56,298 bases of DNA from NCBI GenBank assembly GCA_937892255.1, contig CALAUL010000057.1, positions 1-56,298 on the forward strand, in the 5' to 3' direction. A program made the translations under genes and the position numbers. This DNA is from an uncultured Bacteroidales bacterium (lineage in GTDB: Bacteria > Bacteroidota > Bacteroidia > Bacteroidales > Marinilabiliaceae). Positions 45,112 through 53,654 of the stretch are shown one piece after another. Under the pieces are notes generated by a model. The model was not told the origin of the DNA. It saw only the letters and a program-made list of their open reading frames with translations, and made no database searches. Each line of letters begins with the position of its first letter. Within the stretch, counting starts at the first letter, position 1.

Positions 45112-45723
45112 CTATTTAATTAAGAAATCCATCATTTTCTCTTCTTCTATATAAGCTTGTAGACGGTCTCCAATTTTCACCTGACCTACGCCTGCCGGTG
45201 TACCCGTGTATATCAAATCTCCTATTTTCAATGTGAAATATCTTGATACGTAGCTCACTATGTTGTCAATGGTGAATATCATATCAGAAGTGTTGCCCGT
45301 CTGTCTTCTTTCGCCGTTTATATCGAGGTGAAAATTGATATTCTGCACGTTGGAGAATTTCTCTTTGCTGATGAATTCCGATATTGCGGCTGAAGAGTCA
45401 AAAGCTTTTGCTTTTTCCCATGATTGTCCTTTAGCCATCAGTTCTAACTGTAAGTCACGAGCTGTAAAGTCTATGCCAATGCCTATTTCGTCGTAGTAAC
45501 GGTGTGCAAACTGAGGTTCTATATGTCTGCCTAATCTGTTGATACGGACTACAATCTCAGTCTCGTAATGAAACTCGTTGGCAAAGTCGGGTATGAAGAA
45601 TGGGTTGTTGACCCTCAAGATGGCGGAATCAGGTTTCATGAATATGACTGGCTCTTCCGGCTTCTCTAAGTTCATCTCTTTGGCATGACTTGCGTAGTTG
45701 AGTCCAATGCAGATTATTTTCAT
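45112..45723 (-). CDS. Fumarylacetoacetate hydrolase-family protein
   Basis: A 203-aa single-domain FAH-fold enzyme. Family features are CIGLNYASHAKEM, the metal ligands in FHYETEIVVRI (Glu pair), GIDFTARDLQ, and GDLIYTGTPAGVGQVKIGD near the end. Members hydrolyse or decarboxylate acylpyruvates and related oxo-acids, often oxaloacetate; the substrate here is unknown. It overlaps the exonuclease stop by 4 nt and stands 2 nt before the kinase gene, so it is translated with both. Confidence 0.93.
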   Translation of the reverse strand: MKIICIGLNYASHAKEMNLEKPEEPVIFMKPDSAILRVNNPFFIPDFANEFHYETEIVVRINRLGRHIEPQFAHRYYDEIGIGIDFTARDLQLELMAKGQSWEKAKAFDSSAAISEFISKEKFSNVQNINFHLDINGERRQTGNTSDMIFTIDNIVSYVSRYFTLKIGDLIYTGTPAGVGQVKIGDRLQAYIEEEKMMDFLIK

Positions 45724-46481
45724 TTCATGTTCAGTTTAATGTTTGTCAACTGATTTTTAGTGTCTAAAGGAAAGTCGTTGTTCATTATCCAAGCATAGTA
45801 TCCTTGGTCGGTTGCCAAAACGTCGGTTACACGTTTGCCTTTATGTTTGCCGAAGTTGAAAACTGCGTCACCTTTTTCGTCATATATCATTCTGCCCATG
45901 TAGTCTACGTTTCTGTTTTGTGATGAAAATTCAGAAAGTACAGCTATATCGTTTTCAAGGGTAGGGTATTTGTCGAGTTGTGCTTGTAATACTTCGTATG
46001 TCGCTTTTGCATCAGCGAGAGCCGAATGTGCATTTACCAACTCTTTGTTGCAGTAGAAGCTATAAGCTGCTTCCAATGTGCGTTTTTCCATCTTGTGGAA
46101 TATCGTCTGTACATCTACGAATCGACATTTGCGCAAGTCGATAGGGTTGTCGCATCGCAGGAATTCTTCGGCTAAAAGAGGTATGTCGAAACGATTGGAA
46201 TTAAATCCTCCAATGTCACTTCCTTCTATTAATTTTGAAATGGTTTTTGAAATGCTCTTAAACGTAGGACAGTCTTTTACATCGTCGTTCGTAATGCCGT
46301 GTACGCTTGAAGCGCTTTCACTGATAGGAATTTCTGGGTTGACTCTGTATGTATGACACTCTTCATGTCCGTCAACGAAGACTTTGAGAATAGATATTTC
46401 CACTATTCTGTCTTTTGCAATGTCAAGACCTGTTGATTCGATGTCAAAGAAGACTATCGGTTTTGTGAGTTTAAGTTTCAT
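45720..46481 (-). CDS. DEDDh 3'-5' exonuclease (DnaQ-like)
   Basis: A 253-aa exonuclease. The acidic residues of motif I are in VFFDIESTGLD, motif II in GGFNSNRFDIPLLAEEF, and motif III HSALADAKATYEVL supplies the catalytic His and Asp. Residues about 185-250 form an additional domain (DAVFNFGKHKGKRVTDVLAT, YAWIMNNDFPLDTK) that is repeatedly attached to such proteins in Bacteroidetes. It could serve proofreading or nucleic-acid repair. It lies 18 nt after the PD40/TPR gene and overlaps the FAH gene by 4 nt. Confidence 0.93.
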   Translation of the reverse strand: MKLKLTKPIVFFDIESTGLDIAKDRIVEISILKVFVDGHEECHTYRVNPEIPISESASSVHGITNDDVKDCPTFKSISKTISKLIEGSDIGGFNSNRFDIPLLAEEFLRCDNPIDLRKCRFVDVQTIFHKMEKRTLEAAYSFYCNKELVNAHSALADAKATYEVLQAQLDKYPTLENDIAVLSEFSSQNRNVDYMGRMIYDEKGDAVFNFGKHKGKRVTDVLATDQGYYAWIMNNDFPLDTKNQLTNIKLNMK

Positions 46482-46499
46482 TGTTCGTTCTTTATTCGT

Positions 46500-48080
46500 C
46501 TACTTCTTTTCTGTAGTGGCTTCTTTTTCAGTCGGTGTTAGAATAAACTTTTTACTTATAGGTGTGCTTTTGTCAAAGAGTTTTTCAGGTATGACCAGTT
46601 TTTCTTTAAATGGCTGTGCTTCGGGAGACTCTATAGATATGGTGTAGGTTCCCGGGCCTATAGCTATTAGGAAAGTAGAGCGTTTCATGTTTGCTTTAAG
46701 ATTTGCTACCATTTCTCCGGTCTCGTCATAGACATGAATACGAGGTGTCTCTGTTAGTTTCTTTGGGTCTTCGTCTCCATTTTTCAGACCGACGAAACAT
46801 TTGAAGAGGGCTATTGCCGGTTCTACATCTTCATAGATGATGGCATAGATGTCACGTCCGCCATACCCTTCTTTGCGTATAGATGATATGTAACCGTATC
46901 TCCCGTCTGATGTGTGCGATATTGTCAAGTTGTCGTAAGTGTCATTTATCGGATATTGCATTTGTGTGGGTTTGCCCCATGTTTTCGTTTGTTCGTTGTA
47001 GTCCGAATAAAATAAGTCATATCCACCCATTGATGACTCTCTGTTGGAAGCAAAGTACAGCCGTTTGCCGTTTGGCGACATGCTTGGGTAATTCTCGTCC
47101 GATGACATTTGATTGACTTCTCCAGGCAGAGGACGAGGTGTTCCCCATGTGCCTCTTGATTTTATGGAGTAGAATAGATCCAAAAGACCGTTCTCCATTG
47201 TCTTTGTGAAAATCATTGTATCGCCTGTCACGGTGAATGTGGCAGCTACCTCGTCTCCTTTATCGTTGATGGGCATTTCAAATTTTTCGGCAACTCCGAA
47301 CTTTCCGCCTTTACCTTTTCTCTCGCTTTTTAAAAGACTAAATTGAACGTCTCTATTTGAACAGAATATAACCTCATTTTCTGATATTCCGGCAACGTAT
47401 TCGTCATAAAGCGTGTTGATGTCTGCTCCTGAAACATCTTTGCATTTACTCCAATTCAATCCCAAGTTGTCGCTCACTTTAAGGTTGAAGTAATTTAGCA
47501 TTGCCATAGAATTGTACTTTTCGTCTGTCGAGAATATCAACGTCTTTCCGTCTGGGAAAATATATGGGTTAATCTCTTGGTTGACGGTGTTTATCGTTGA
47601 GCCTAAATTGACAATTGGAATATTTGTTGGGTTTTTCACCATGCGTTCAGCATTTGCTATCCACACTTGTAGCTTTTTGGCCTTGTCAATATCTTCTTTG
47701 TTGGTTGTCATAGTCAGATATTTGTTGATATGAGCCGAGGCTTTACTAAAGTTGTGGGCATGGTAATAAGCAAGAGCCGCCATGTAATAGGCTTCCGTCT
47801 CTCCCGGCTCTTTTTCTATGAATTTTTCAATGAAATAACATGCTGTATCGCGAGGCATTTCTATTTGTAATATTGATTCTGCCAAACGATATAAGAGTGA
47901 TAGATTTGTCTTTTGTTTTGGATATGCTTTGATATATTCGGCATACGCTCTGTTGTAGTTTCCTGCTTCAAAATATGCTTCTGCACGAGGGTTTAAAAAA
48001 TCTTCTTCTTGTTGTGCACAGATACATGTAGCGAATATGAACAATAGTAATGTTGATAGTGTTTGTTTGAGTCTTATCAT
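46500..48080 (-). CDS. Secreted TPR-PD40 beta-propeller protein (PorE-like without OmpA domain)
   Basis: A 526-aa protein with a signal peptide (about 1-22, LFIFATCICA). Residues about 30-160 form TPR helices (AYFEAGNYNRAYAEYIKAYP). About 170-400 is a WD40-like PD40 propeller whose repeats include NPYIFPDGKTLIFSTDE, NYPSMSPNGKRLYFASNRES and SHTSDGRYGYISS. The rest is a beta-rich tail (CarboxypepD-like, THE to PGTYTISIESP). PD40-TPR proteins with an OmpA domain are parts of type IX secretion or peptidoglycan anchoring; this one lacks that domain. Lysine/glutamate-rich end. It heads the operon with the exonuclease. Confidence 0.82.
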   Translation of the reverse strand: MIRLKQTLSTLLLFIFATCICAQQEEDFLNPRAEAYFEAGNYNRAYAEYIKAYPKQKTNLSLLYRLAESILQIEMPRDTACYFIEKFIEKEPGETEAYYMAALAYYHAHNFSKASAHINKYLTMTTNKEDIDKAKKLQVWIANAERMVKNPTNIPIVNLGSTINTVNQEINPYIFPDGKTLIFSTDEKYNSMAMLNYFNLKVSDNLGLNWSKCKDVSGADINTLYDEYVAGISENEVIFCSNRDVQFSLLKSERKGKGGKFGVAEKFEMPINDKGDEVAATFTVTGDTMIFTKTMENGLLDLFYSIKSRGTWGTPRPLPGEVNQMSSDENYPSMSPNGKRLYFASNRESSMGGYDLFYSDYNEQTKTWGKPTQMQYPINDTYDNLTISHTSDGRYGYISSIRKEGYGGRDIYAIIYEDVEPAIALFKCFVGLKNGDEDPKKLTETPRIHVYDETGEMVANLKANMKRSTFLIAIGPGTYTISIESPEAQPFKEKLVIPEKLFDKSTPISKKFILTPTEKEATTEKK

Positions 48081-48110
48081 GGTATTTGTATTTTGCGTTT
48101 TTAACTTTTA

Positions 48111-48141
48111 CAAAAATACTGAACATATTGTGAATATCAAA
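48111..48141 (-). promoter_or_regulatory. Promoter of the PD40-exonuclease-FAH-kinase operon
   Basis: On the minus strand TTTG (48141-48138), 19 nt, TATTTTTG (48118-48111), 31 nt before the start codon. Confidence 0.6.
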
Positions 48142-48209
48142 TTATTTAAATACAATATTCATGTAATGTCAACGCTCATAAGTGAGAGTTTTTTTTGATT
48201 CAACAATAG

Positions 48210-48298
48210 AAAAAATAAAGAGGTGCTGTAATCTCTACAGCACCTCTAACCCTTAAATCAGTTTGTTAACCAAATCCCAATCTATGAAAAAATCTACG
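48210..48298 (-). ncRNA. Candidate small RNA of about 89 nt
   Basis: The -7 box TACTTTTG at 48309-48302 is followed by a start region GCAACG, about 50 nt of single strand, and an 11-bp perfect hairpin AGAGGTGCTGT/ACAGCACCTCT (48247-48237 with 48229-48219), loop of 7, then TTATTTTTTC. Promoter, length and terminator form a self-contained unit. I find no convincing peptide in it. It reads away from the sugar nucleotidyltransferase gene and stops before the PD40 promoter. The exact ends are estimates. Confidence 0.55.
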
Positions 48299-48301
48299 TT
48301 G

Positions 48302-48309
48302 CAAAAGTA
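48302..48309 (-). promoter_or_regulatory. -7 box of the small RNA
   Basis: TACTTTTG, minus strand, followed by CAACG, the usual context of Bacteroidales start sites. The -33 position holds TATG rather than TTTG. Confidence 0.45.
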
Positions 48310-48345
48310 CGCTGTTTCCTCGAATTGCCATATTAAATGTTGTTA

Positions 48346-48786
48346 AGCATTCGTAAAGATAGTTTATGTGTCATTTGTTAATGTATCTTCGAGTAATCCA
48401 ACTACTTACTATTACGCTGGGTGTTTTTTTGTTGTTACAATTTTTGTGTGTTTTTTATAGTTTCGGTTCGTTCAAGACTGATTTTTGACGAACTGTATTT
48501 TTATCTATTATCTTTTGTATTGATAACATCTTATCTGATGGGAACATCCTAGGTTCAACTCCATATTACGAAAATTTAGAAGTCGAAAACAGAAGTCATA
48601 AAATACATTATTGATGAGGATACTATAAAATAATTAGCATAAAAATCACATCAAACGGCTCCTATCTACAATATGTGGCGAGGAGCTGTTTTTTGATTTT
48701 CTTGTAGCAGACTGCGTCTTGTGTGTTTGGGGGAGTGGCTGAAAACAGGTATGTTTGCCATGCAATATACACAAACAAAACAAACT
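48346..48786. other. Gene-poor stretch with hairpins
   Basis: No coding sequence is supported here. A bulged 9-bp hairpin lies at about 48467-48497 (GGTTCGTTCAA with TTGACGAACTG). A plus-strand terminator (48653-48694) has no gene before it, so a plus-strand transcript may end here; no exact TAnnTTTG box lies upstream on that strand. Plus-strand hairpin CTCA-TAAG-TGAG with eight Ts at about 48173-48197 is a further minor terminator-like site just outside this stretch. Confidence 0.4.
48653..48694 (+). terminator. Orphan plus-strand terminator
   Basis: AAACGGCTCCT (48653-48663) pairs with AGGAGCTGTTT (48681-48691), one G-U, then more Ts to 48694. No plus-strand gene precedes it within 1 kb. 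Confidence 0.55.
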
Positions 48787-48820
48787 CACTAGTGTCCACT
48801 TTTTTCAGTGGACACTAGTG
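48787..48820 (-). terminator. Perfect 14-bp inverted repeat after the nucleotidyltransferase gene
   Basis: CACTAGTGTCCACT (48787-48800) and its exact complement (48807-48820) flank a 6-base loop, 7 nt past the stop codon. The minus-strand tail AGTTTGTTTTGTTTG is only partly U-rich, so it may terminate or protect the mRNA. Confidence 0.6.
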
Positions 48821-48827
48821 ATTGTCT

Positions 48828-49733
48828 TTAGAAAAGTTTCTCAGGGTATTCTCCGGCGTTGATAAGAGCTTGTATCTTGTCGACTACCGATTGACGGTCA
48901 GCAGCGTATGTTACGCCGAACCATTTGCTTGTAGTGTCGAGAACCTCTACGGTGGCTGTCTTCTCCGTGATGAGTTTGTTGACCATCAACGGAATGAAAT
49001 ATTCACATTTGAGGTTGCTGATATTCTCTTTCAAGAACTCAATGAAATACTCTTCCGAGTATTTGAAATAGTCAGGTGTAAAGCCCCACATGTTCATTGA
49101 TACCGGAGTGTTATCTTCGATGACAACCCAATTGCCATCTTCGTCTTTGTAGCTTACATTTCTGTCGATGCGCATTATCTCGGTGCGTTCAACGACTGTC
49201 TCCAACAATGCATTGGCGTCAGTAGAGCATACGCCACGAGCCACTGTCCCGCTCTCTGATAATGTGTTGCCAACGCGGAAGCCAACCATACAATATTTAT
49301 TCTTCTGACCATCTTTCAACTCCGACAAGTATTTGCCCAATACAGCAAACGAGTCTCTTCCGTAGAAGTCATCGGCATTGATAACGGCAAAAGGTTCATT
49401 TATGACGTCTTTACCCATTAGTACAGCGTGGTTTGTGCCCCATGGCTTTTCGCGCCCTTCGGGACAAGTGAAACCTGCCGGTAAGTCGTTGATATCCTGG
49501 AAGACAACTTCTACAGGTATGTGGTTTTCGTATTTTGAAAGTACTTTCTCTCTAAAGTCCTGTTCAAAAGACTTTCGAATGACGAAAACTATCTTTCCAA
49601 AACCTCCGCGTATTGCGTCAAATACAGAGTAGTCCATTATTGTCTCTCCGTTTGGACCTAATCCGTCAAGCTGTTTCAAGCCGCCATAGCGGCTACCCAT
49701 GCCCGCAGCAAGAATAAATAAAGTTGGTTTCAT
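48828..49733 (-). CDS. Sugar-1-phosphate nucleotidyltransferase family protein
   Basis: A 301-aa NTP-transferase. The nucleotide-binding loop is FILAAGMGSRYGGLKQLDGL, followed by the metal-binding Asp in FAVINADDFYGRDSF and a sugar-site segment GREKPWGTNHAVLMG. C-terminal residues (about 225-300) carry DYFKYSEEYFIEFLKEN and KWFGVTYAADRQSVVDKIQ. It resembles the UDP-glucose or dTDP-glucose pyrophosphorylase class used in envelope sugar synthesis, but sugar and nucleotide cannot be fixed. It is divergent from the BadF-type kinase gene. Confidence 0.88.
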   Translation of the reverse strand: MKPTLFILAAGMGSRYGGLKQLDGLGPNGETIMDYSVFDAIRGGFGKIVFVIRKSFEQDFREKVLSKYENHIPVEVVFQDINDLPAGFTCPEGREKPWGTNHAVLMGKDVINEPFAVINADDFYGRDSFAVLGKYLSELKDGQKNKYCMVGFRVGNTLSESGTVARGVCSTDANALLETVVERTEIMRIDRNVSYKDEDGNWVVIEDNTPVSMNMWGFTPDYFKYSEEYFIEFLKENISNLKCEYFIPLMVNKLITEKTATVEVLDTTSKWFGVTYAADRQSVVDKIQALINAGEYPEKLF

Positions 49734-49767
49734 AATTTATTTTATTATTTTTGTGTTTTCATAGATG

Positions 49768-49800
49768 CAAAAATAGTGATATTATTCTATTTCGTACAAT
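49768..49800 (-). promoter_or_regulatory. Promoter of the nucleotidyltransferase gene
   Basis: On the minus strand ATTG (49800-49797), 21 nt, TATTTTTG (49775-49768), 35 nt before the ATG. Confidence 0.5.
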
Positions 49801-49905
49801 TTTATCTATCGTTACGTCAGAATATTATTATTACAATAATTTTTTTGTGCCTATAGGTATTATTGACAGAAGTCTTATATAGTTAAATTTTATACGCAAA
49901 GGTAT

Positions 49906-50745
49906 ATGAATCTTCTTATTGCAGATAGTGGTTCTACCAAGACAGATTGGGCTCTCTTGAGCGATGGCGATGTTGTTCGTCAATGGCAGACTTCGGGTAT
50001 AAATCCTGTTATGCAAACTACCAACTCTATCATTGCAACCTTACAAAGCGACTATTCGCATTGGTCAGATTTTGATGTTGACAAAGTGCGTTTCTATGGA
50101 GCCGGATGTATGGGAGGGGAGAGTAGTCTCACAGTCCGTCAGGCGTTGTTCTCTATCTGCAAGGGTAATCCGCATATTGAAGTAGCCTCTGACTTGCTCG
50201 GTGCTGCGTGTGCTCTTTTTGGTTCAGAACCGGGTGTGGCTTGTGTCTTGGGAACAGGTTCCAACTCCGGATTTTTTGATGGTTCTGTCATTACTTGCAA
50301 TGTGCCACCTCTTGGTTATATTTTGGGCGATGAGGGTAGTGGTGCATACATTGGTAAATGTGTTGTTTCCAACTGTTTGAAAGGTCTCACAAGTGTGGCT
50401 TTGACGGAGAAACTCTATTCGTGGAGCGGACTTACCTATTATCAGTTTATTGAGTCGGTATATCGTAAGCCTTTTGCCAATCGTTTTTTAGCTCGCTTTA
50501 CTCAGTTTGCCAAGGAGAATATTGATTCAGAAGAGATTCAGCAGATTATAGAGTCTGCCTTTGAGACTTTCGTTCAGCGAAATCTGTTGCAATATGAGGG
50601 GGTTGAGAACGTAAATATAGGTTTTGTCGGTGGTGTTGCGGTGGCTTTTGAAGAGCAGTTGCGTAAAGTGCTAAAACGCCATTTCTCAAATGATATTGTC
50701 ATCATGTCGTCGCCTATCGAAGGTCTTATTCGACATGCTAAATAG
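49906..50745 (+). CDS. BadF/BadG/BcrA/BcrD-type ATPase, N-acetylglucosamine-kinase-like
   Basis: A 279-aa ASKHA-fold kinase. The phosphate-1 loop is ADSGSTKTDWALLSD near the start, the connect region holds FYGAGCMGGESS, and phosphate-2 is CVLGTGSNSGFFDG, with GYILGDEGSGAYIGK and the adenosine loop GFVGGVAVAFEEQL. This is the short Bacteroidetes form usually called N-acetylglucosamine kinase or BadF-like ATPase. Beside a sugar nucleotidyltransferase, phosphorylation of an amino sugar is the best inference. Its end overlaps the tatC stop by 8 nt in opposite direction, with no terminator between. Confidence 0.85.
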   Translation: MNLLIADSGSTKTDWALLSDGDVVRQWQTSGINPVMQTTNSIIATLQSDYSHWSDFDVDKVRFYGAGCMGGESSLTVRQALFSICKGNPHIEVASDLLGAACALFGSEPGVACVLGTGSNSGFFDGSVITCNVPPLGYILGDEGSGAYIGKCVVSNCLKGLTSVALTEKLYSWSGLTYYQFIESVYRKPFANRFLARFTQFAKENIDSEEIQQIIESAFETFVQRNLLQYEGVENVNIGFVGGVAVAFEEQLRKVLKRHFSNDIVIMSSPIEGLIRHAK

Positions 50746-51547
50746 TGGCGTTATCGTTCCGCTTTTTCCCAAAGATTTTGACAGCCAATATACTTAGTTC
50801 GTAGAGGATATATATAGGCAGTCCGACCATCAGTAGTGTGAAAACGTCTGTTGTCGGCGTTATTATTGCCGCTAAAATGAGTATCGCCAATACTGCGTGT
50901 CTGCGGTAACGGCTCATCATTGTGCTATCTATTATGCCCATTCTTGACAGCAATAGAGAAGCAAGGGGTATTTCAAACATTACACCCATCATGAGTGATA
51001 ACATGAGCAAGGTATCTAAATAGCTCTTTAGTTGTATCATATTGCTCACTTCGGCAGATACTTCGTAAAGAGAAAGAAATCTGAATGATAATGGGAATAT
51101 AAGCGTGTAGTTGAGTAATACGCCTATGTAGAAAAGCAAAAGTCCGACGGTCAGCATGACTACGGCAATTTTACGTTCGTTGCGATACAATGCCGGTGCG
51201 ACAAATCCGAATACCTCCCATAGTATATATGGAAAGCCGACAATCAGTGACGCATAAAATGCTATTCGTATATGAGCCATCAGTTGTCCTGTCAGCTCGG
51301 TATTGATTAGCTCTACTTTAAATCTCCCCGGTGAAATATTCTCTGCTGATAATGCACTTCCGATATTGCGCAACCATTCATATAGCACAAAGTCGTCATG
51401 CCCCGGAGCAAGTATTATGGCAAACAACTCATCTTTCATGACGAACATTCCCACCATGAGCACTACGAGCACTATTATCACTCGTAGCAACACCTTTCTC
51501 AGTTCGTCAAGATGTTCCCAAAATGTCTGTCCGCCGGTCTCTTTCAA
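50738..51547 (-). CDS. tatC: Twin-arginine translocase subunit TatC
   Basis: A 269-aa inner-membrane protein with six hydrophobic segments. TatC hallmarks are visible: FWEHLDELRKVLLRVIIVL at the N-terminus, PYILWEVFGFVAPALYRNER in the first cytoplasmic loop, and FEIPLASLLLSRMGII. TatC binds the twin-arginine signal peptide of folded exported proteins. It starts 9 nt after tatA, at the end of the U32-tatA-tatC operon. There is a longer outside loop than usual (about 45-95). Confidence 0.96.
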   Translation of the reverse strand: MKETGGQTFWEHLDELRKVLLRVIIVLVVLMVGMFVMKDELFAIILAPGHDDFVLYEWLRNIGSALSAENISPGRFKVELINTELTGQLMAHIRIAFYASLIVGFPYILWEVFGFVAPALYRNERKIAVVMLTVGLLLFYIGVLLNYTLIFPLSFRFLSLYEVSAEVSNMIQLKSYLDTLLMLSLMMGVMFEIPLASLLLSRMGIIDSTMMSRYRRHAVLAILILAAIITPTTDVFTLLMVGLPIYILYELSILAVKIFGKKRNDNATI

Positions 51548-51556
51548 TGTGTTGTG

Positions 51557-51778
51557 TTATGCTTGTTTCTTCTCTTTGTCGCTCTCTTCCTCTTCTTTCT
51601 TCTGCTCTTCGCTGTCTATGCCTTTCATGCCTTCTTTGAACGAGTGAATGCCTTTGCCCATGCCACGCATAAGTTCCGGTATCCTCTTGCCTCCGAAGAA
51701 GAGTAGTGCTACAGCGGCTATTATCACAAGCTCTTGTATTCCCAAGCCCATAATGCTGAGTAATGTCATGTTTTCCAT
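51557..51778 (-). CDS. tatA: Twin-arginine translocase subunit TatA
   Basis: A 73-aa TatA/E-type pore subunit: an N-terminal membrane helix (about 10-28) ending FFGGKRIPELMRGMGKGI, the hinge and amphipathic helix that define the family, then a very charged tail of Glu and Lys. There is no tatB in the window, so the minimal TatAC system may apply here. It lies 11 nt after the U32 protease gene and 9 nt before tatC. Confidence 0.95.
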   Translation of the reverse strand: MENMTLLSIMGLGIQELVIIAAVALLFFGGKRIPELMRGMGKGIHSFKEGMKGIDSEEQKKEEEESDKEKKQA

Positions 51779-51789
51779 TGTTTGTATGG

Positions 51790-53619
51790 TTATAGTTTTG
51801 ATATTATCATTTCACATGCTTTGCAGTTGAACGACAGTTCGTATTCTTCACGGTCGTTCACAAGGTGCAAAGGTAATAAATTTCTGTATTTAGCATTCTC
51901 TTTCAGGCACATTCCTCTCTCATGCATGATGCAGTGTCGTGTCGTCATCACTACGGCTCCCTTGTAGTTGCCTTGTCTTTCGTAGCCCCATTGTTTTGTC
52001 GTAGCTCCATGACGTTCGTAGAAAGCTTTTGCCTTTTCGTTGATGACGTTGTCGCACATGTCGAGTTCGTTTGTCATGTAAGGTGTTGAGCATGTCGGCA
52101 TAGTGTACTCTTTGGCTTTGAAATGCTCTTGTCTGCGTTGGGTATGGAGTTCTGTCGCATCACGTCGCATAGCGTTAAGTTCCGAACTTACTATGAAGAG
52201 ACCTTTGGCTCGCTCACCAATAGTCACGTTATAGCATTCATATATCGTTGCTCCTAATTTGGAGAGTTGTCTGATGAGGTTTGACTCTGCGCTGTTGATG
52301 TTGTTGGCCGTTTCGTGGGGTAGAGCACGACTTAAAGAGGTCGTTATACCATCGTGATCTGTTATGGTGATAGCAAATATACCATCGTCAGAACAGTCGA
52401 AGTGGATATTTATTTCGATGACTCTCTTCGTAGCTCCTCGTTCCAAGAGAGCTTCAAAACGAACATCGGCATTGCGATATATCATCACTCCCTCTGTAAG
52501 TCCGCCTATGCGACGTGGAAATATCTGTCTGCCTTCGACTCTGTTGACGTTAAATCCTTCAAATTCTTCCTTTTTGTTTATGAAGCATAGACCGTCACCA
52601 TTACTTATCTGTATATCTGAATCTAATTCAAATGAGTTACGTTGTACCTTGACTACCTTTCCGAGTTGTTCACCGAAAGACTTCGGCGTCAGTGGTTGTG
52701 AGATACTGCGTTGTCTGCCGTTGAAGAAATATGTGGTAAATCCTCTGTTGAAACTCTTCTGTGGTGATGGTTCGAAGACTGCTTTTGTCGTACCACTTGA
52801 TGAACGTTGATATTCCGGACGTCGCGCTATTATCTCATCGAGCACTCTTCGGTAGTGAAGAGTGATGTTTGCCACGTAGTTTTTATCTTTGAGTCGCCCC
52901 TCTATCTTGAATGTCGAGGCTCCTGCGTCGATGAGGTCTTCTATATGGTCTGTGAGGTTAAAGTCGCGCAACGACAACAGATGACGTCCTCGCTCTATTG
53001 TGTTGCCGTCTTTGTCTTTTAGGTTGTATGCTCTTCTGCAAGGTTGTCCGCATTCGCCTCTGTTGGCTGAACGTCCTCCCAAGCATTGGCTCATGAAACA
53101 TTGGCCGCTGTAGCTTACGCATAACGCTCCGTGTATGAAGCATTCGAGACGCACATCTGTCTCGCGAGATATATTAGTTATTTGTTCTTTTGTCAGTTCT
53201 CTTGCCAAGACCACTTGCTTGAATCCTATGTCTTGCAGAAACTTTACCTTCTCTACGCATCTGTTGTCCATCTGCGTTGAAGCGTGGAGTTCGATGGGAG
53301 GCATGTCGCACTCCAAGAGACCCATATCCTGAATGATGAGAGCGTCAACGCCTATCTCGTATAGTTGCCATGCTATCTTAACTGCCTGTTCTATCTCATT
53401 GTCATAGAGTAAGGTGTTTAGAGCGCAGAATATCCTCACACCGTATTGGTGAGCATAGTCAACGAGTTTCTCTATATCTTCAAGGGTGTTTGCAGCAGCT
53501 TTACGCGCTCCAAACATCGGAGCACCAATATACACAGCATCTGCGCCATGGTCGATGGCAACTATTCCGCACTCTAAGTCGCGTGCCGGTGATAGTAACT
53601 CTAAAAAGTGTCTTTCCAT
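51790..53619 (-). CDS. U32 family peptidase (collagenase-like)
   Basis: A 609-aa protein. I start at Met (MERHFLELLSPARDLECGI, ATG 53619) because the longer frame to 53670 would be read from inside the terminator of the preceding RNA. The N-terminal TIM-barrel-like U32 domain has GADAVYIGAPMFGARKAAAN and DALIIQDMGL, and the family signature is ECFIHGALCVSYSGQC. Cysteines further on (RGECGQPCRRAYNL) and the C-terminal cluster (HCIMHERGMCLKEN) suggest a metal or Fe-S role. Some U32 proteins act in tRNA or ubiquinone hydroxylation, so peptidase activity is not sure. It heads the operon with tatA-tatC. Confidence 0.9.
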   Translation of the reverse strand: MERHFLELLSPARDLECGIVAIDHGADAVYIGAPMFGARKAAANTLEDIEKLVDYAHQYGVRIFCALNTLLYDNEIEQAVKIAWQLYEIGVDALIIQDMGLLECDMPPIELHASTQMDNRCVEKVKFLQDIGFKQVVLARELTKEQITNISRETDVRLECFIHGALCVSYSGQCFMSQCLGGRSANRGECGQPCRRAYNLKDKDGNTIERGRHLLSLRDFNLTDHIEDLIDAGASTFKIEGRLKDKNYVANITLHYRRVLDEIIARRPEYQRSSSGTTKAVFEPSPQKSFNRGFTTYFFNGRQRSISQPLTPKSFGEQLGKVVKVQRNSFELDSDIQISNGDGLCFINKKEEFEGFNVNRVEGRQIFPRRIGGLTEGVMIYRNADVRFEALLERGATKRVIEINIHFDCSDDGIFAITITDHDGITTSLSRALPHETANNINSAESNLIRQLSKLGATIYECYNVTIGERAKGLFIVSSELNAMRRDATELHTQRRQEHFKAKEYTMPTCSTPYMTNELDMCDNVINEKAKAFYERHGATTKQWGYERQGNYKGAVVMTTRHCIMHERGMCLKENAKYRNLLPLHLVNDREEYELSFNCKACEMIISKL

Positions 53620-53628
53620 ATCAAATAC

Positions 53629-53654
53629 AAAAAAGGCGGTGTTCTCACACCGCC
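53629..53654 (-). terminator. Intrinsic terminator of the structured RNA
   Basis: GGCGGTGT (53654-53647) pairs with ACACCGCC (53642-53635) around a GAGA tetraloop, then TTTTTT. It ends 10 nt before the U32 ATG, so it works either as the end of a stand-alone RNA or as an attenuator for the operon. Confidence 0.88.

Noticed and set aside
48284..48346. Plus-strand 20-codon ORF (MKKSTLQKY...CC)
   Set aside because: No ribosome-binding or promoter support on that strand; it overlaps the minus-strand promoter of the sRNA. Kept only as an alternative reading.
48553..48563. GGTTCAACTCC, a T-arm-like string of a tRNA
   Set aside because: No acceptor, D or anticodon arm can be formed around it.
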